Part shown: positions 34,031 through 44,803 of the stretch, one piece after another
Numbering within the stretch: position 1 is the first letter of the stretch
How the letters are laid out: the number at the start of each line of letters is the position of its first letter
Source of the DNA: Sciurus carolinensis
Taxonomy: Eukaryota; Chordata; Mammalia; Rodentia; Sciuridae
DNA length: 64,000 nucleotides
Direction: 5' to 3'
Assembly: GCF_902686445.1 (NCBI RefSeq)
Contig: NC_062213.1
Location: 140,886,491 to 140,950,490 of the forward strand
The notes under the pieces: model-generated
What the model saw: the letters and a program-made list of their open reading frames with translations, nothing else
The model's database searches: none
What the model was told of the DNA's origin: nothing
Made by a program: the position numbers and the translations under genes

Positions 34031-35419
34031 TTATTTTAAGAGCTAAGGATCTCATAATTCAAGATCAGGAAGATTTGGAGGGAGAGAAGCAGCAGTGACT
34101 GCTAGATTTGATTAAGACTTTCTGAATCTTCATCAAACAGAACAGAATTGAAATGGAGACTATTATTTGCCAAAGAGATCCATAAATGTTAACTCCTAGG
34201 ACAGAGGCTTTCCTCAGCTCTTCTGCAATAAAGCCATCTCCTTTGGTTTCTCAGCTCCTCTGAAGGAGGAACTGTTTCTGTGACAGTTCTTTTGAAAAGA
34301 CATCCTCAGAGCAATTAAGATATCACTATAATTCTCTTTCATAAATTTAAATCTCAGGCTATAGGTGGCTACTAAAACATCATTACATAGGGCCTCTGGA
34401 GATGAGCTGTTTTGACACATTTCTCTGAAATCACTCCTTACCACAGCTCATCATCTTCCTCCTTTCTCTGCATCCCATTAGGCAGAAACTGTACAGACAG
34501 CTTTGGCAGGGGTTGGATGTCTGTTTTTAGAACAGGCACCAAACAGTTCCATCCTTCAAATTCAAGACCCTGAAACACACTGCCAAGATTGCTCTAGTAA
34601 TCTACATTTGAAAGGCAAGATCTAGTAGATTTGTAATCTGTCTCCAGTGATCAACCCAAAAGGTATAATTGACCTTACCTTATCAGTAGGAATTCTGGGT
34701 CCACATAGAGTGTCAGTTATCAAGCCCCCTTCAAATTCCAATTGGCATACAAGTGAGAAAGGAGCACTGAGTCTTCCCAGAGAGGCTCCTGGGGAGATCC
34801 CAGTCACAACACTATGAGTATCCGAAGCCTGCCCTTTTGTCCTGTCATGAATATCCTACGCAGACAGGTGTCATATTGACAAGAATTTCGTTGCCAAGTA
34901 CATTTTAAAGGGTGGGTGTGGCTGCGATCTTGTAGCCAGTTCCACCTGTCTCTAAACCCTCATAACCTCCATAGCTTTCAATATTTCACTCAGGTACCCA
35001 GTGACTTCATGAATTACCCACGCACTGGCCCCGACTAGCTGAGGTGTGGGAACAGTATCGAGCTAACCAGCACCGTCACTGTAATACACAATGCTCATTG
35101 CTACTGGCAAATACCTATTTGCTGAATCAGGATTGGGCTGCAGAGAGCAGGACTGGGCAGTTCTACTGCTTTCTGTTTGTTTCTTTTTTAGAAACCATCC
35201 TCTTCTAATTAGCCTTTTGGCAAAAATACATTGGTTTTGATGTTCATTCCTTAATAATATAACTTTCTTTAAGCATAAAAATTACTGTATTTCAACCTTT
35301 TTTTAATGGCAAGTGTTCAGAAGACAAAAGGCAAAGAAAATAAACTCAGAATTCCCCAATGAATGAAACTGAACATCACTGCATATGTTGAACACTTTGC
35401 TCTTAAATTTCTGATATCA
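34031..35419. other. Unassigned sequence
   Basis: About 1.4 kb with no recognised repeat and no credible exon. It could extend the candidate regulatory block. CpGs cluster slightly at 34850-35090. Confidence 0.45.
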
Positions 35420-35608
35420 GTCAGGCATTGTGGTGCACACTTATAATTCCAGTTGCTTGCGTGGCTGAGGCAGGAGAATTACAAGTTCAAGACCAGCTTC
35501 AATGACTTATAAAGACCCTGTCTCAAAAAACTAAATAGTGCTGAAGGTGTAGCTCAGAGGTAGAGTGTCCCTGGTTCAATCCCCAGTACCACAAAAAAGA
35601 AAAAAAAT
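35420..35608 (+). mobile_element. B1-dID composite SINE, sense
   Basis: GTCAGGCATTGTGGTGCACA, GAGGCAGGAGAATTACAAGT and AAAGACCCTGTCTCAAAAAA are the B1 half. GTGTAGCTCAGAGGTAGAGT and TTCAATCCCCAGTACCA are the ID half, followed by an A-rich tail. A short TTCTGAT duplication flanks it. Confidence 0.92.
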
Positions 35609-36119
35609 TCTGATTATAAAACAAATATATTTGTTGGTTATAATTATTTTATTTAAGAGAAAGGGATAATATTCTGTAAACATAAGAAAAAGGAACCTTT
35701 TTAACTCCCTGAGGAGTAGTAGACAGTTGTCACTCAATGTGATTTTTTTAAATTGTCAATGGTGGTATAAAAAAGGGCTGGTTGGCTAAGTATCTCTTGA
35801 TAGGCATATGTATAAATAAAATTTAGGTATTGAGGCAAGATAAGATTTTAGAAATATGCTAAAAACATATGTATTATTTATCAATGTAAACATAACATGA
35901 TCAGTACAAATTCTAGAAAGTATGAGACTCAGTAGATGCAAATAGCATGATTTTAACCTACATGATCAATGTACTTTAGATGTAGGATTTTAATTTCTCA
36001 AACCTCTCAATTCTTCAGTGACATTTAAATCAAGCAAACAGCTTTTTTAGATCGATTTAATCTCAAATATCAAACTTTCATCCAGTAGTCCACTCAAAGC
36101 AGAAATTTCCTGTATTGTA
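35609..36119. other. Unassigned AT-rich sequence
   Basis: Nothing recognised. Confidence 0.5.
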
Positions 36120-36205
36120 TTGCCTGTGCTTCAACTTGCCCACCATCTAGCACAAAACTGACATGTAATGATGTTCAATTAATATTTGCTAAGTGTATGT
36201 TTATA
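36120..36205 (+). mobile_element. L2/MIR-like 3' end, sense, weak
   Basis: CTAGCACAAAACTGACATGT and TTCAATTAATATTTGCTAAG resemble the '...cacatagtaggtgctcaataaatatttg' terminus. Confidence 0.4.
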
Positions 36206-37084
36206 GGTACATTTTAAATATGCATGTGGAAACTATAAATGATATATATCAATTAACCTATACACTTTTGAAGGTTTTCCTAAAATACAGGGTTTATATA
36301 AAGTATTCACATAAATGGGAACAGTAATCATTTATTAAATAAATTTAAATTAACTTTGAAGAGGATCCATCATTATCTCTAAGACATTTCATTCTCCTTT
36401 TAAATAGAGATCATCATTATTTTTGACCAATCCTTTCCTGAATTGTCTATTTTTTGGTATGAGTTTTTTTTCTGAAGCTTCTGAGGATAAATTTAATTCC
36501 TATTCCACATGAAAGTTATTCAACTATTTGAAAAATGGCTATCATTTTTCCCTAAGTCTACTCTTTTTTTTTAGACTGAGCATTCCTTTAATCATTATAA
36601 TATGATATGGCTTTTAAGGCCTATCACCATATTGGATAGATTCCAGTTTGTCCATGTCTCTCCTAATGTGGCAGTCAGAACTGAATGCATTACTTGAAAT
36701 GTGGTCTAATTATGCAAAGTACATGGTACTGATGCCTGCCTTGTTCTGGACTCCATTTCTAATCATTTAAAATTTTACTGAGGCAGGAAATGTACTCTGT
36801 GGAGGGGTGGCATCATCTTATTCTCAGTTTTTGAACTTTCACAAAACTAAAATGTCTAAGTTTTTTAATGCCAAATTCTGTTTATTTCAAGCTATTGTAA
36901 CTTGTTCTTGTTGCAACCAATGTTTTGGATGAAACAGTGGACTTTTAATCCATTCATACTATAGTTCATCTTAGACATTGGCCCATTGTTCTATTTATTC
37001 AAGACATTTTTGAATCCTGACTATGCTATCCAATGTCTTTGTTGTCTTTGTTGTCATACTTTATTCATATCATTCTTTAAGACA

Positions 37085-37195
37085 CACGTGAGTGGCTACT
37101 ATGGGGTCAGGTATTATGTCAGGCGCTAATGACACACAGAACAAGGAGACAGGGTCCTTTTCCTGAAAGAGTGTATAGCATAGCAAGGATCCTAC
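37085..37195 (-). mobile_element. L2 LINE 3' end, antisense, inside L3 relic
   Basis: TACTATGGGGTCAGGTATTA, GTCAGGCGCTAATGACACAC and AGAACAAGGAGACAGGGTCC follow the antisense L2 terminus. Confidence 0.5.
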
Positions 37196-37324
37196 CGATA
37201 TAGTTACAATGGCTTTCATGTTTCCTTTCAAATGATTGGCTAAAGCATACTAGTGCATTTCTCAGAGACCTCTCTTCATGTTGGAAACTGTCATTTATAG
37301 CCTTAGGTAAGGAGAATAAAATAT

Positions 37325-37555
37325 AACACCTATCATTTTTATTGAGCACTTATTTAATGATGGCTAAAAAGTGTTCATTCACATTATGTCATTTAAGATG
37401 CACAGCATCATCATGACACAGTTTTAATCCTTCATTACAGTGGAGAATTTTAAGGTTCAGGAAATTTATGCAACTTTCATAAACTTACATGGCCAATAAA
37501 TTGCAGCACTTTAAGTTTCTCTGACTCCAAAGCTCATTCTAAGTCACTTGTGAAG
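37325..37555 (-). mobile_element. MIR SINE, antisense, inside L3 relic
   Basis: TTTTTATTGAGCACTTATTT, TTACAGTGGAGAATTTTAAG and ACTTACATGGCCAATAAATT follow antisense MIR with heavy divergence. Confidence 0.5.
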
Positions 37556-38190
37556 GAAGTAATTTTCTTATTGTGGAAACTTCCTAACTATACTGAAAAC
37601 CAACTCTGACTTATCTTCTAGGAACATATGAATATTTTGATTAAAAGACTTGCTAAAATCCAGCTATACTCTCTTTTGAAGAGTAAAAGTAAATTAGTGT
37701 ACTTGGGACGGTTTTGTTCTTGGTGAACCTAGTAGTCACTGCCGTCTTTTCAAAATGCTCACTTTTACCTTAATAATTTTGTCTAAATATTTCTAAGGAC
37801 TGATGTCAAACTCATTGGTTTGAAGTTCTCAGAATCTGCTTGTAAAATCAGGTCAGCATTGACTCATCTCTAGTCTTCTTGTCTCTGATCCATTCTCCAC
37901 GATACAACAAGAATAATCAGCATAGTTTCTATGGGCACCTCTGAAATTCCTTTCTACTTAAAAACACAAGGCCTTATTTCTATAACTCTGCTTCAGCTTC
38001 TGGGGGTTCATGCCCTGCAATGAGCATTATTGGAAATATGAATATTGAATTGTTCTGCAAAACATCTCACACACACAAAACACTTAAAAAGTATTTGTTG
38101 AAATACATCTACATATGGAAAGGGGACATAAAAAAACCCTCAACATTGTTTCCTATGAAAGAAAAAAGGCCAATATTTTTGCCTTTTGGG

Positions 38191-38318
38191 AGGAGAAACA
38201 CTCTTTTTTTTTTTTTTTTTTTTTTTTTTGTGGTGCTCCGAATTTGAACACATGGCCTCGTGCTTATGAGGCAAGCACTCTACCAACTGAGCTATATCCC
38301 CAGCCCAGGAGAAACACT
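38191..38318 (-). mobile_element. ID SINE, antisense, with duplication
   Basis: The 12-bp duplication AGGAGAAACACT brackets the element (38191-38202 and 38307-38318). A run of about 27 T precedes GTGGTGCTCCGAATTTGAAC ... CTACCAACTGAGCTATATCC and CCAGCCC. It is young, with a few private changes in the B-box region. Confidence 0.95.
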
Positions 38319-38887
38319 TCTATCCAGCACAAATGGTGTGTTTTTAAGGAAAACAACTAGATGAATCTGGACAAGACACTGAAGTTGAGAAAGTCAAAGT
38401 CCTTCTGGACCTGGCTTCATGAGAAGTACCACATAAGAAAAGGGCTCAATTTCTCTATAACAAGTTATGAACAATTGGTTGGTTTGGAAAGAAGACTTGG
38501 GAAAGGAAAGAATGAACAAGATGTGAAGAGCATAGTGGTATGAGGTGTCGCCCAAGAATGTGGAAGAAAGCCCAGAAGAAGACTGGGGAATATGATCAGG
38601 GAGGGATTCTCAACAGCTCACGCTTGAATCTCAAAACAGAGCTGTGTCAACCTTGCACACTTAAGGGTGACATGGAAGCAGCAATATGGAGACAGTGTTT
38701 TCCTTCAAGATGGAAATAATGGATGACCGCTAGTTCATAAAAAATGAAAAACAACTTTAAAAGAGGAAATAGCTTCTGTTTGGTAATTCGCATTATCTCA
38801 GTCAGTATTAACAAGTAATAAAGTCCTTATATTCTTATAATATTTTATTGATATGTCTTCCCTAATTTTATTTTCATTATACTGTAT
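38319..38887. other. Unassigned sequence
   Basis: Nothing recognised; the frames here have no domain. Confidence 0.5.
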
Positions 38888-38996
38888 TTTTTATTTTTTT
38901 TTTTTATTTATTTTTTTTTTGTGCTAGAGATCAAACCCAGTAACCAGAGCACAATAGGCAATTGCTTTTTTCCCTGAGTTACATCCTCATCCTGCA
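38888..38996 (-). mobile_element. Diverged ID-type SINE, antisense
   Basis: A T-rich tail with ATTTA interruptions, then TGTGCTAGAGATCAAACCCA and TTTCCCTGAGTTACATCCTC. Confidence 0.75.
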
Positions 38997-39275
38997 TTTT
39001 TAAGAGCCATATTAATTCTTTTATAGAATAACACATATTATGTTCAAAGATCTAAGATTTTTCCTGTAGATTAGCAGATACTGAAAGGATGGTAGGTCAT
39101 CTGGAGATAGTGCAAGTCCCCCAGATATAACATATTTTTCACAAGGTTACTTTTCCCAGAATGCTCAGCATTATATGAATTTAATAGGAATAATCAAATA
39201 ATTAGTAGGAAATAAAGGATTTTGAGACTTTTTCCAGAAGACGGTTTTGATTGATATTATGTTCAACAGTCCTAT

Positions 39276-39448
39276 GTCTGGGAGCAGAGGCTTATGCCTG
39301 TGATTCCAGCTACCTGGGAGGCTGAGGCGGGAGGATTACAAGTTTGGGGGTAGCCTCAGTAATGTCAGCAATTGAGCAGGACCCTTTCTCAAAATTTAAA
39401 AATTTTAAAAGGGGTTGGGGATGTAGCTTGGTGGTAGAGTGTCCCCGG
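39276..39448 (+). mobile_element. B1-dID composite SINE, sense, 3'-truncated
   Basis: B1 half: GTGATTCCAGCTACCTGGGA, GGCTGAGGCGGGAGGATTAC. ID half: GGGGTTGGGGATGTAGCTTG, GTGGTAGAGTGTCCCCGGTT. The element breaks off inside the B box and has no A tail; a MIR fragment duplicated from 40252 follows at once. Confidence 0.9.
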
Positions 39449-39454
39449 TTTTCT

Positions 39455-39532
39455 ACTACAGAGGAAGATACTGAGGCACAAGGAAATTAACAAATTTGTC
39501 TAAGCTCACACTGCTAGCAAATAATTGAGCCA
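39455..39532 (-). repeat. Duplicated MIR fragment, copy 1
   Basis: This piece (GAGGAAGATACTGAGGCACA ... AGCAAATAATTGAGCCA) is nearly identical to 40252-40326. Stretches of 31 and 29 bases are identical, with two substitutions between them. Ordinary MIR copies differ by far more, so the two share a recent local origin. Confidence 0.85.
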
Positions 39533-39648
39533 AATAATTTTTTAAAAGGCCTAAAATGTTCATGTGTATGTTATTATATATGTTTGTATGTGTATGTATG
39601 CATTTAATTAAGATTCACAATGTAAGAAACTTTAAGATTTACAATTTA

Positions 39649-39735
39649 GGGACTGGGGATACAGCTCAGTGGTATAGTGCTTGCTTGGTATACAGAGAGC
39701 CCCTGGGTTCAATCTCTAGCACCTCAGGAAAAAGA
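39649..39735 (+). mobile_element. ID SINE, sense
   Basis: GGGACTGGGGATACAGCTCA, GTGGTATAGTGCTTGCTTGG and GGGTTCAATCTCTAGCACC; a mixed A/G tail follows. Confidence 0.88.
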
Positions 39736-39742
39736 AAAATTC

Positions 39743-40154
39743 ACAATATTATCAATGTTTGAAAGTAAAAATTTGTTACTAAGAATAGTTCTCTTTGGTA
39801 ATGTGCAGTATTGGAAGCAGTAGCACAGTAGTATCATGCTAATTCACTACAGCTGGGAGATGAACCTCACTGAAAAATTCAAGAAACTGAATACTGAACA
39901 GTTAGTTGCAGAAGGGCAATTATGGAACCTGGTCTGGTTTCATTATCTAAGATGAGTGAGAATAAAATGCAAAACTGAAACATAAATGTTGCAAAGTACA
40001 TTAGATATGAGATTTCTTTTTTGTTTTAATTATCCAAGTTTTCATTAATAAATGCTTTGGAAATATATGATCCTTTTTTTTAAATGCTGGCTGTTTCAAA
40101 GAAAAATAGTATATAGTTTCCTACTACATTATATATTATAAATGGCTATTTTTT
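39743..40154. other. Unassigned AT-rich sequence
   Basis: Nothing recognised. Confidence 0.5.
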
Positions 40155-40345
40155 TTATTACTGTGTGTCAGTTAATGTTCTAAACATTTTTCAAGTATCA
40201 TCTCATTTATTGCTCACCTAAACTGAAGTAGAGAGTTTTATGATCTTTTTAACAGTAGAGGAAACTGAGGCACAAGGAAATTAACAAATTTGTCCATGCT
40301 CACACTGCTAGCAAATAATTGAGCCAGGATTGAAGTTCAGGTGGA
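40155..40345 (-). mobile_element. MIR SINE, antisense (contains duplication copy 2)
   Basis: CTGTGTGTCAGTTAATGTTC, TCATCTCATTTATTGCTCAC and AGTAGAGGAAACTGAGGCAC then GAGCCAGGATTGAAGTTCAG are a nearly full antisense MIR. The segment 40252-40326 reappears at 39455. Confidence 0.75.
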
Positions 40346-40395
40346 ATCTCAGAGAGCATATATCTCTATTCATTTATTTTGTGTCTACCAGCTAC

Positions 40396-40498
40396 TTTTT
40401 TTTTTTTTTTTTTTTGTGGTACTGGGGATCGAACTCAGGACTCAGGGCCTTATGCTTGCGAGGCAAGCACTCTACCAACTGAGCTATCTCCCCAGCCC
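40396..40498 (-). mobile_element. ID SINE, antisense
   Basis: A T20 tail, GTGGTACTGGGGATCGAACT, a small internal repetition of ACTCAGG, then TTATGCTTGCGAGGCAAGCA and GAGCTATCTCCCCAGCCC. Low divergence. Confidence 0.93.
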
Positions 40499-40719
40499 CC
40501 AGGTGCTTTTTTTAATGCACCCACTATGTTCTTAAATGTTTTCCATATGATCTATACTCTTACGAAGGACAGATCTATCTTCTTAATTTATCTTGTAGCA
40601 TTAAACATTCTTTAATGTCTGACCCAAAATGAGTGCAAAATATGCTCCTATTTGTTAGGATGAAGTTGAAGGTCAATTTACTTAGGAAACATGTTGACTT
40701 ACTGGGCAGTGCTGACTGC

Positions 40720-40850
40720 TGTCTCCTTTATATCCCCAGGACTTTATATAGATGCCCATAATATTCACTGCACTTATTTATTTATATATCTACTTATCTT
40801 CAGGACCTAACTTGTGTCTGGGACACAGTAAGAGTTAAGGAATGAATCAA
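40720..40850 (+). mobile_element. L2 LINE 3' end, sense, weak
   Basis: CACTGCACTTATTTATTTAT, CTTGTGTCTGGGACACAGTA and GAGTTAAGGAATGAATCAAT resemble the L2 terminus. Confidence 0.4.
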
Positions 40851-41939
40851 TAACTTGGTCCAGTTCTTATCTTTTCTGCATCATTTTTTGACATATAATT
40901 TTCCCTGCCAGCCACCAATTTGTCTCCTGCTGAGGTAAAGCAGAATACTGCCTTCTCTAGACTGAATTAATGTTTTCCCTGCTTACCAAACTAAAGAGGT
41001 AAAGAAACATGAGCTTCTCTGCTCAAGCAAAGGACACTTTTGATAAATAAATGAATTAAAAATTCTGAATCTGCAAGCTTCATGTTGGAGTACCTCAAAG
41101 AGAAGCTGCCCAAACTTTGTACACATTACTTGTAATAGATGTGGCTGGATGTCATTCTCCCCAACTCTTCATTATTAAGTAATCTGACCCATCGTTTAAA
41201 CGGAGAATGAAACCGTTATGTTGTCACTCCAACATAAACCAGGGGAGAAGAGCAAGTCTACTGCAGACTAAGGTATTAGCATACTACTACCATTTCCTTT
41301 TTTCATTTGCTTATATGACATTTATTGAATAAAGGATGAGACTGAATAAATGATGGCAGGTGGGAAGCTACATATCAGCTCTGAGATGTCTACAGAGAGC
41401 AGGGGACTTTGAATGGAACACTAGGATTAAGGTTTAGTCAGGAGAGGGAAGAGTAGCAGACAGTACTAAAAACCTGAGGAACAGTACCAACAATATTAGG
41501 AACAAACTCTTTGGCAACTGTGAGAAGTCCAGTGGAGCAGGAGGTTCTTGGAGGAGAGGAAAGAGAGCTGAGCTAGCCTCATGTTAGTCCACATGAACAT
41601 GTTATGGTAAATAAAATGCAGCCAATAGACCTGCATTTTAGGCCTACCTCTGTCATCAACTCAAGATATATCCTTATGAAAATCCTTTTACATCAGGGTT
41701 TAAAAAATCTAATGCCCACAAAGGCCAGTAAAGATTAATGAATAGGAAACCAGGCGTGAGGCAATAGGAAGGAGAACTGTGGTCCCACGTTGGGATGGGG
41801 GATATGGGACTGGTATGTCCAGTACTGTTAGAACGTTCTATTTTCTAGATTAGTCATATCCAAGTGTTTATGTAAAATCTTTAATTTTTAAAGTTTAATG
41901 TTTTATTATCTATTATACTGGCAAAAATGTGTTACTGCT
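40851..41939. other. Unassigned sequence
   Basis: About 1.1 kb with no family recognised. Confidence 0.5.
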
Positions 41940-42289
41940 TGTTATGGTTTGGATGTGAGATATTCCCCAAAAGCTCATGTATGAGACAATGCAAGAACAT
42001 TCAGAAGTGAAATGATTGGGTTGTAGGAGTCTTAACCCAATCTCCTGATAGGGATTAACTGAGTGGTAACTGAAGGCAGGTTGATTTGGCTGGAGGAGGT
42101 GGGTCCCTAGGGGCAAGCCTTTGGGGTATATATTTTGTATCTGGTGAGTGGAGATTCTCTCTGCTTCTTGGTCATCATGTGAGCTGCTTCCCTCTGCCAT
42201 ACTCTTCTGCCATGATGTTCAACCTCACCTCCTCTAAAATTGTTCTTGTCAGGTCTTTTAGTCAGAGCAGCAAAAAAACTCACTAGTCA
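41940..42289 (+). mobile_element. Solo MaLR LTR, internally deleted, with 5-bp duplication
   Basis: It opens TGTTATGGTTTGGATGTGAG and ends ACTAGTCA, with CTGCT at 41935-41939 and 42290-42294. It aligns with the LTR at 15246 through the TATA box (TATATATT near 42127) and CATCATGTGAGCTGCTTCCC. It lacks about 80 bases that include the AATAAA signal, so 3' processing would be impaired. No internal region remains. Confidence 0.88.
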
Positions 42290-42687
42290 CTGCTCTGAAA
42301 CCTCTGAAGTAACCTTCAATTCTATCAAATTACTTGATAATATATGTTCATTCTTCCTTCAAAGATGATTAGTAGAAGATCAAATAATCTTGTAGGTAAA
42401 GAGATAATGTGCTATAACAATTTTAATATCATTTATATTGTTAATGTCATCAATTCTCATTTATGCAATAAGTCTATTTGTGCTTTCTTGTTTTTCCTTT
42501 TCTTTAGTTTCATCTAATAGTAATCCAAAAGAGTACAGCATACAATGACCTGTTTTCAAATGAATTGGTCCAACACCTCTGGGTGAGGGCTGGTTGGTGC
42601 CTCTGTTTTCCAACATAATTCAATCTATTTGAGTAACAGAATCTTCCTTTGGCAGTTGTGTGAGCATAAATGATTTAAAAATATGTA
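42290..42687. other. Unassigned sequence
   Basis: Nothing recognised. Confidence 0.5.
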
Positions 42688-42807
42688 TTTAATTTGGCTT
42701 TTTTTTTTTTTTTTTTTTTTTTGCGGTGCTGGGGATTGAACCAAGGGCCTTATGCTTGTGAGGTAGGCACTGTACCAACTGAGCTATCACCCTAGCCCTT
42801 TAATTTG
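42688..42807 (-). mobile_element. ID SINE, antisense, with duplication
   Basis: The duplication TTTAATTTG (42688-42696 and 42799-42807) brackets a T-rich tail and GCGGTGCTGGGGATTGAACC ... CTGAGCTATCACCCTAGCCC. Confidence 0.93.
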
Positions 42808-42828
42808 ATTTAAAATACACATATAAAG

Positions 42829-43047
42829 CTGGGTGTGGTGGTGCATACCTGTAATCACAGTGGCTCAGGAGGCTGAGGCAGGAGAATCATGAGTTCAAAG
42901 CCAGCCTCAGCAAAAGTGAGGTGCTAAACAACTCAGTGAGACCCTGTCTCTAAATAAAATACAAAATAGGGCTGGGAATGTGGCTCAGTGGTTGACTGCC
43001 CCTGAGTTCAATCCATGGTACAAAAAAACCCCCCAAAACAAAAAACA
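42829..43047 (+). mobile_element. Full-length B1-dID composite SINE, sense
   Basis: The best complete copy in the window. The B1 half runs from GCTGGGTGTGGTGGTGCATA through GGCTGAGGCAGGAGAATCAT to GAGACCCTGTCTCTAAATAA. A linker (ATACAAAATA) follows, then the ID half (GGGCTGGGAATGTGGCTCAG ... GTTCAATCCATGGTAC) and an A/C-rich tail. The B1 monomer supplies the 5' Pol III promoter. Confidence 0.95.
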
Positions 43048-43059
43048 CACACAGATAAA

Positions 43060-43182
43060 ATGTAGGCTGAGGCAAAATGGCCTTCATATATTTCACATAT
43101 ATTTATATACATATATATTTATATTAATATATATAGTCATATATAGTTGTGAGTGTAAAAGCCATTTTGCCTCAGCCTACAT
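43060..43182. repeat. Palindrome with AT-rich core
   Basis: The 22-base arm at 43060-43081 (core GTAGGCTGAGGCAAAATGGC) is the exact reverse complement of 43161-43182. The 79 bases between are almost all TATA/ATTTATAT, themselves self-complementary in part, so the whole can form a cruciform or RNA hairpin. No target duplication is obvious. Confidence 0.93.
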
Positions 43183-44294
43183 AACTCTTGATAATCAAAA
43201 GTCTTAAAAAGAAAACTAAGTAGACATTACCCAAGCATGTTGGTATGTACAATCAAAATACTCCTTATTCTTAAATTATTGTTTCTTTTTTACAAAGTAA
43301 AGATTCTCATGTACTTACAGAGTTTTTGGCTAATGCTGTGTTTATCCGTACTCAATTTGTAGACTAAAAAAACAAGCAGAGCTGATACTAATAAATACTA
43401 AAGATGGATCCTCACGTTAAAGATAACCATCAGTATTGGCAGGGCTCCCCAGTGAAGTTCCAGAATCCTTCTACTGTAGACTCTAACCAGGCTCCATCTC
43501 ATCTGTCTCAGATGCTGCTAGTGTGGCCCTGCCACATGGTGACCTTTCAAGTTTTCTGCACATGTGCTGGGCTTGAGCTGGTTGACAGGACTGCACAGTT
43601 TTCACGGAATGTATTCAGATTCTCTGTGATATGTGCACCCTTTTAAGAAACCAAAAATCTCATAAGAATCTCATAAATTTTACCCTGCTGCTGATTGGGA
43701 CTTCTTCAGAAGCAGAATCATCACTAGCAGGTCTTCTTTAAGTGCTTCTGAAAAGACTTCATTTCTGCAGTTGTGGTCGCGGTGGCCACTGCAGGCAGCC
43801 CAATAAGGTTTAGATTAAAACCAGGAAGGAAACCTCTTGAAGTAGAATTCTGAATGTACCTACCAGCAAGAGTGAAATGAATCACATGTTTCCTGGTGGT
43901 GACATTTTACTCTATGGCTTAAGGAATCTCAGCAGGAAAAGTGTAGGTTTGCCTAGAAAGGAGAGTAGGAAAAATTTACAAAGAAATGAAAAACCTAGGA
44001 AAGAGGAAGGCAGCTTGCCAATTCTGTGATTTTTTTTTTTTTTTTTTTTTTTTAACCAGGAATATTTTTTAGATGAGCCCTCCATTTAGATAGTCAAAAC
44101 AACCTTTTTTACATTCTGGAAATGGGCTGCAAATCCATTTCATCCTCCCCAAGATAATCTTGTATTTCATGATGAGTACAAGTTAGATGCTGAGTTTTAC
44201 ATTCTGATCAAGGCTTAAAACAGTGTTGGAAAGATCAAATGGATGACATCTGCTATTAATAGTGTAAGTTTCAATGAGACAGAATTAAAATTAC
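43183..44294. other. Unassigned sequence
   Basis: No family recognised apart from a T23 run near 44031-44053. The frame at 43404-43646 shows no domain. Confidence 0.45.
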
Positions 44295-44500
44295 TTTTTT
44301 TTTTTGTCCTGGGAATTGAACCCAGAAGTGCTTTACCACTGAGCCACATCCCCAGTCCCTTTTCATTTTTTATTTTGAAACAGAGTCTTGCTAAGTTGCT
44401 TAGGACCTCACTAAGTTGCTGAGGCTGGCCTTGAACTTGTGATCCTCTTGCCTCAGCCTCCTGAGTTGCTAGGATTATAGGCATGAGTCTACATGCCTGG
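44295..44500 (-). mobile_element. B1-dID composite SINE, antisense
   Basis: TCCTGGGAATTGAACCCAGA, CCACTGAGCCACATCCCCAG, then GAGTCTTGCTAAGTTGCTTA, GAGGCTGGCCTTGAACTTGT and TAGGATTATAGGCATGAGTC. Near full length. Confidence 0.94.
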
Positions 44501-44803
44501 AAAAAGTACTTCCTTCCTGCTTCATAACAAGTTACTTCCCTTTCTCTTTATCTTCCCAGTCCAGTGAGTAAATGCGGGGGCTGGAGGGTGTCAAAGAATA
44601 CTTTGGGAAAGAAAAAGAACTGTGATGTGGGGGATGAAACAAATCTTAACAGATCTGAGTTGCAGGCTACAATAGATAAGTTTCAGCCAAATACTGGGTC
44701 TTATAGGAGAGAATGAAAAGGCACCAAGATTTTGGAAACCGTGGTAAGACTATCCTCAAGACAGTTGGAAAATCATAATCATATTATTGTGCAATTATAG
44801 TCT
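44501..44803. other. Unassigned sequence
   Basis: Nothing recognised. Confidence 0.5.

Larger units (their letters stand above)
36385..38010 (-). mobile_element. Ancient CR1/L3 LINE relic, antisense, interrupted
   Basis: Two collinear parts are seen. 36385-37080 contains GGCAGTCAGAACTGAATGCA, TTGAAATGTGGTCTAATTAT and TTTTTGAATCCTGACTATGC. 37590-38010 contains TTTGTTCTTGGTGAACCTAG, TGATGTCAAACTCATTGGTT and CTAGTCTTCTTGTCTCTGAT. Both follow the antisense of the L3 (CR1-clade) reverse-transcriptase C-terminal region and 3' part. All frames are broken. An L2 end and a MIR sit between the two parts, so the relic spans about 1.6 kb, long for so old an element. Confidence 0.6.

Noticed and set aside
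39806..39870. Sequence with a weak likeness to the start of U4 snRNA (CAGTAGTATCATGC)
   Set aside because: No downstream U4 sequence follows and the match needs several gaps.
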